Source: Micromonospora sp. R77 (lineage in GTDB: Bacteria; Actinomycetota; Actinomycetes; Mycobacteriales; Micromonosporaceae). Taken from it: a stretch of 64,000 bases of DNA. The translations under genes were made by a program, and so were the position numbers. Every line of letters begins with the position of its first letter. The stretch's first letter is position 1. Below the pieces are notes generated by a model that did no database searches, was not told the origin of the DNA, and saw only the letters and a program-made list of their open reading frames with translations. Shown piece after piece: positions 60,864-64,000 of this stretch. The stretch lies in NCBI RefSeq assembly GCF_022747945.1, contig NZ_JALDST010000001.1, positions 3,472,001-3,536,000 on the forward strand, read 5' to 3'.

Positions 60864-61961
60864 GTGGCGGCCAGGGACCCGCTGGAAGAGGAGTTCCGCG
60901 AATTCGTCGCGGCCCGCTCCGGTGCCCTGCTGCGCACCGCCTACCTGCTCGCCGGCGACTGGGCGACCGCCGAGGACCTGCTCCAGACCGCGTTGACCAA
61001 GACGTACCTGGCCTGGAAGCGGCTCGGCGGGATCGAGGCCATCGAGCCGTACGCCCGCCGGGTCCTGGTGAACACCTCGACGAGTTGGTGGCGCCGCCGT
61101 TGGCACGGTGAACGTCCCACCGAGGTGCTGCCCGAGCGGGCCGGGGTGGACGAGATCGAGCAGCAGCTCGACCGGGACCTGCTCTGGCGGCACCTGAGCG
61201 CGCTGCCCGCCCGACAGCGGGCCGTGCTGGTGCTCCGCTTCTATGAGGACCTGTCCGAGGCGCAGACCGCCGCCCTGCTGGAGATCTCCCCGGGCACCGT
61301 GAAGAGTCAGACCTTCCGTGCCCTCGGCACGTTGCGCCGTCGACTGGGCTCCGCGGCGGCCCTCGGGTTGCCGGCCGAGCCCGAACCGACCCCGGCGTCC
61401 GGTACGCCGACCCGGCGCCGGCCGGCCCGGACGACGACCGCGCCCGCCGCCCCTGCCACCGGCACGCCCGCCGCCGGGGCGACCAGAGCCGGCGCCTCGG
61501 CCGGCGGCACTCCGGCCACCGGGGCGATCAGGCCCGGCACCCCGGCCGGCGGCACGCCGGTCACCGGGGCGACCACGGCCGGCACACCGGCGACCGGCAT
61601 GCCGGCCGTACCGGTGGCGACGGGGGCTCCCACCACCGCGGCGATCGCCGCGTCCGGAACCGCTCCGGCGGCGCGACCGGCGGCGTTCGCCGGGGTCCGG
61701 CCGCTGCCGATCGTCCGGCCTCGGGTGCGCGGGCGGAGACCCGATGAGCCACCACGACAACCGACCAGCAGGTCGCAGCGTCCATTCACAGTGACCGAGG
61801 ACGAACCGGTGCGTGCCGACGGGCCGGTGGGCGAGGACGAGCTGGCGCGGCCCTGCGCGCCACCTTCGCCGACCGGGTCGCCGCGCCCCGCCCGCTCGCC
61901 GTCGACCCGGCCGGAGTGGCGATCCGGCGGGCCCGGCGCATCGGTCGCCGACGCACCCTGA
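60864..61961 (+). CDS. ECF sigma factor (SigE family) with long low-complexity tail
   Basis: The first about 170 residues are a complete ECF sigma factor: EEFREFVAARSGALLRTAYL, DWATAEDLLQTALTKTYLAW (region 2), ALPARQRAVLVLRFYEDLSE and ISPGTVKSQTFRALGTLRRR (region 4 helix-turn-helix). The rest is an Ala/Gly/Thr/Pro-rich tail with repeats of ATGTPAAGATRAG type. GTG 60864 follows GGAGG. As read, the frame runs to 61961, but from about 61850 the neighbouring frame makes better sense, so the natural stop is uncertain and may lie near 61746, overlapping an ATG (ATGA). Confidence 0.8.
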   Translation: MAARDPLEEEFREFVAARSGALLRTAYLLAGDWATAEDLLQTALTKTYLAWKRLGGIEAIEPYARRVLVNTSTSWWRRRWHGERPTEVLPERAGVDEIEQQLDRDLLWRHLSALPARQRAVLVLRFYEDLSEAQTAALLEISPGTVKSQTFRALGTLRRRLGSAAALGLPAEPEPTPASGTPTRRRPARTTTAPAAPATGTPAAGATRAGASAGGTPATGAIRPGTPAGGTPVTGATTAGTPATGMPAVPVATGAPTTAAIAASGTAPAARPAAFAGVRPLPIVRPRVRGRRPDEPPRQPTSRSQRPFTVTEDEPVRADGPVGEDELARPCAPPSPTGSPRPARSPSTRPEWRSGGPGASVADAP

Positions 61962-63035
61962 CCGGGCTGGCCCTGGCCGGCGTCGCCACCGTCGTGGTGA
62001 CCACCGGCATGGCGCAGCTCGGCGAGCGCCCCGGTCAGCAGGTCATCCCCACGGTCGTGCTCGGTGACCCGCCCGACCGGTCGGCGGCCCCGTCGCCCAC
62101 CGCCACCGCGTCGGGCCGCCCGGCCGACGGACCGGTCCGCGCCGGGGTCGACCTGGTCCTCGGCTCCACCCTCGAGACCACCGGTGGCGAGCAGCGGCCG
62201 CTGCCCGGAGTGGACCTGGTGGACCGGGCCCAGCGGATCAGCGGTGACGGCGGCTGGCTCCTCACGTCGGCCGCGACCGCAGCCGGTCGTACCCTCTGGT
62301 GGGTGCCGCCCGTCGGCGGCGACCCGCAGGTCGTGCTCGCCGCGGCGGACGCCGTCGCGCTGTCGCCGGACGGGCGACAGGTCGCCTGGCGCGACGGCCG
62401 CGACATCGCCGCCGCCGGCGTGATCGGCGGGCAGTTGATCGCCGTGGTCCGGACGCCGGCGGCGGCGGACGCGGTGCCGGTCGGCTTCGCCGGCGACACC
62501 GTCCTGGTCCGGCAGCCCGGCACGTCCGGCTTCAGCGCCTGGCGCCCGTCCGCCGGTCCGCTCGCCGCCCACGCCGAGCGGGACGTCCTGGGCGTCTACG
62601 GCACGCTGCCCGACGGGCGGGTCGTCGGGCAGGTCTCCGCCGGCACCCCCGCCGGCCCTGCCGGCGCTGCTCGACCCGGCCGACCGGCTCGCCCCGGTGC
62701 GTACCGGCTGCGGCCCCGACCTGGCCACCGACGGACGCGGCGGGATCTCCACCGACGGGCGGTGGCTGCTGGCCAACGGCGGCGGGAAGCAGGGCGCCGT
62801 GCTGGTGGACCTGACCCGGCTCACCGCCGACCCCGCGGTCCACGCCGCCGGTCCGGCGGTCACCGGCGCCGTCACCTGGACCAGGGACGGTACGGCGCTC
62901 CATGTCGACGACCAGGGGCGCCTGGTCCGGCTGCGGGTCGACCAGCTCCTCGCCGGGCATCCGGCCACCGCGACGCCACTGGCCGGGGTCACGCCCGACC
63001 GGCACCCGGTGCTGGTGACGGATGTGACCTCCTGA
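61791..63035 (+). pseudogene. Anti-sigma-like membrane sensor with WD40/TolB-like domain, two indels
   Basis: Two frameshifts divide one gene. From VTEDEPVRADGPVGEDELA (frame of the sigma gene) a base appears missing near 61850, then ALRATFADRVAAPRPLAVDP and RTLTGLALAGVATVVVTTGM (a membrane helix) continue with an extracellular beta-propeller-like domain (AVALSPDGRQVAWRDGRDIA). A base is extra near 62650, after which ALLDPADRLAPVRTGCGPDL leads to the stop at 63035. It may be a regulator of the sigma factor. The start (GTG 61791 or an ATG near 61745) is not resolved. Confidence 0.65.
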
Positions 63036-63100
63036 CCCGCCCACCGGACGACGCCCGGGACCGCCCGGCGGCGCTCGGGTCCGGCCGGTAGCGTCGGCGG

Positions 63101-63964
63101 ATGACCGCTGCCCGGATCGACCTGCACGCCCACTCCACCGCCAGCGACGGCACGCTGGGCCCGGCCGAGCTGGTGCGGGCCGCCGCCGAGGCGGGGCTGG
63201 ACGTCGTCGCGATCACCGACCACGACACCACCGCCGGCTGGGCGGCCGCCGTGGACGCGCTGCCGGCCGGGCTCGACCTGGTCCGCGGTGCCGAACTCTC
63301 CTGCCGCTGGTACGGGGTGGGACCGGCGATCCCGCTGCACCTGCTCGCCTATCTGTTCGACCCGGCCGAGCCGGAGCTGGCCGCCGAACTGGCCCGGGTC
63401 CGGCTCGCCCGGGAGGTGCGCGGCGAGCGGACCGTCCGACTGCTCCAGGCCGACGGGATCGACGTGAGCTGGTCGGAGATCCTGGCCGGCGCGGCCGGCG
63501 GCACGGTCGGACGGCCGCACATCGCCCAGGCGCTGATCCGGGCCGGGCTGGTGGCCACCACCACCGAGGCGTTCGGGCCGCAGTGGCTGGGGGAGCGTTA
63601 CCGGCTGCCCAAGGACGACATCGAGGTCTTCCGGGCGGTGGCGCTGGTCCGGGCGGCCGGCGGGGTGCCGGTCTTCGCCCATCCCCGGGCCAGCCGGCGC
63701 GGGCGGATCGTGCCGGACGAGCTGATCGTCGAGCTGGCCGGGGCCGGGCTGGCCGGTCTGGAGGCCGACCACGAGGACCACTCGCCGGCCGAACGCGCCC
63801 ACGTCCGCGCCCTCGCCGCCGACCTCGGCCTGCTGGTCACCGGGTCGTCGGACTTCCACGGCACGCACAAGACGGTCCGGCTCGGCGCGCACACCACCGA
63901 CCCCGAGGCGTACGAGCGGATCGTCGCGGCGGCCGGCGGGGTGACCCCGGTCGCTTCCGGCTGA
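63101..63964 (+). CDS. PHP-domain phosphoesterase (nucleoside bisphosphate phosphatase-like)
   Basis: A 287-residue PHP protein: RIDLHAHSTASDGTLGPAEL (HAHS metal-binding start), VVAITDHDTTAGW (HD), VGRPHIAQALIRAG and LLVTGSSDFHGTHK (DFHG). It should hydrolyse a phosphate ester using divalent metals. E. coli RNase AM (YciV) is the best-characterised relative, which removes 3'-phosphate from nucleoside 3',5'-bisphosphates. It is complete within the window and ends 36 bases from the right edge. Confidence 0.88.
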   Translation: MTAARIDLHAHSTASDGTLGPAELVRAAAEAGLDVVAITDHDTTAGWAAAVDALPAGLDLVRGAELSCRWYGVGPAIPLHLLAYLFDPAEPELAAELARVRLAREVRGERTVRLLQADGIDVSWSEILAGAAGGTVGRPHIAQALIRAGLVATTTEAFGPQWLGERYRLPKDDIEVFRAVALVRAAGGVPVFAHPRASRRGRIVPDELIVELAGAGLAGLEADHEDHSPAERAHVRALAADLGLLVTGSSDFHGTHKTVRLGAHTTDPEAYERIVAAAGGVTPVASG

Positions 63965-64000
63965 TCCGCCTGGACGGCACGACTACGGTGGCCGCGTGGA

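Noticed and set aside
63965..64000. A gene start at the right edge (GTGGA at 63996).
   Set aside because: Only a few bases are visible, so no gene can be supported.

Overview
The window is very GC-rich, densely packed, and uses GTG starts freely. Gene content points to an actinobacterium of the Micromonosporaceae, most likely Micromonospora or a close relative: a DUF3117 gene, folP2/tag/pepA/htrA/tatB/mrp in an order resembling the Mycobacterium tuberculosis Rv1207-Rv1234 segment, an SPL-like radical SAM gene with an actinobacterial LexA box, korAB, and many GNAT, SDR and DUF4190 genes. The genus is inferred from sequence character, not from a search.

Layout. Positions 1-13.5 kb look accessory. 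A leftward set (GNAT, GOLPH3-like protein, acetamidase/formamidase, APC permease) faces a tightly coupled rightward operon at 4035-9647: a radical SAM enzyme, an archaeal-type S-adenosylmethionine synthetase, a guanidinoacetate-methyltransferase-like methyltransferase, a PhyH dioxygenase, an FkbM methyltransferase and an ATP-grasp-like ligase. The last five genes overlap or nearly overlap. The operon carries its own AdoMet supply for three AdoMet-using enzymes, which suggests a small natural-product pathway that I do not recognise. It is followed on the other strand by a GluRS gene, an APH-type kinase and an XRE-TPR regulator, and the segment ends near a tRNA-Arg(CCT).

From 13.9 kb on the genes look mostly core. 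They include a QorB-like oxidoreductase with a divergent HxlR regulator, a Tat-exported beta-helix protein behind a CebR-type operator, a ClpP with a ClgR-like regulator, a K+ channel, korAB, a lone nuoA, the folP2-DivIVA-SRPBCC-tag block, an enoyl-CoA hydratase with PaaX, pepA, htrA-tatB, mrp, an MgtE-N/CBS protein, phzF, transporters, acyl-CoA metabolism genes (CoA-ester lyase, acyl-CoA dehydrogenase, MaoC), a LexA-linked radical SAM protein, thioredoxin, TrmH, a PH-domain protein, an ECF sigma factor with a membrane sensor-like partner, and a PHP phosphoesterase.

Two things stand out outside the genes. First, several long palindromes sit between genes, mostly between convergent genes, and fall into at least two related families, plus an inverted pair of a GGGGCCCCCT-rich repeat and a 60-bp-spaced direct repeat before korA. 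Second, at least five otherwise intact genes are each broken by a single base in a G/C run (near 26085, 36350, 47390, 61850 and 62650). This looks more like residual indel error in the assembly than real pseudogenes, but phase variation cannot be excluded for the surface protein.
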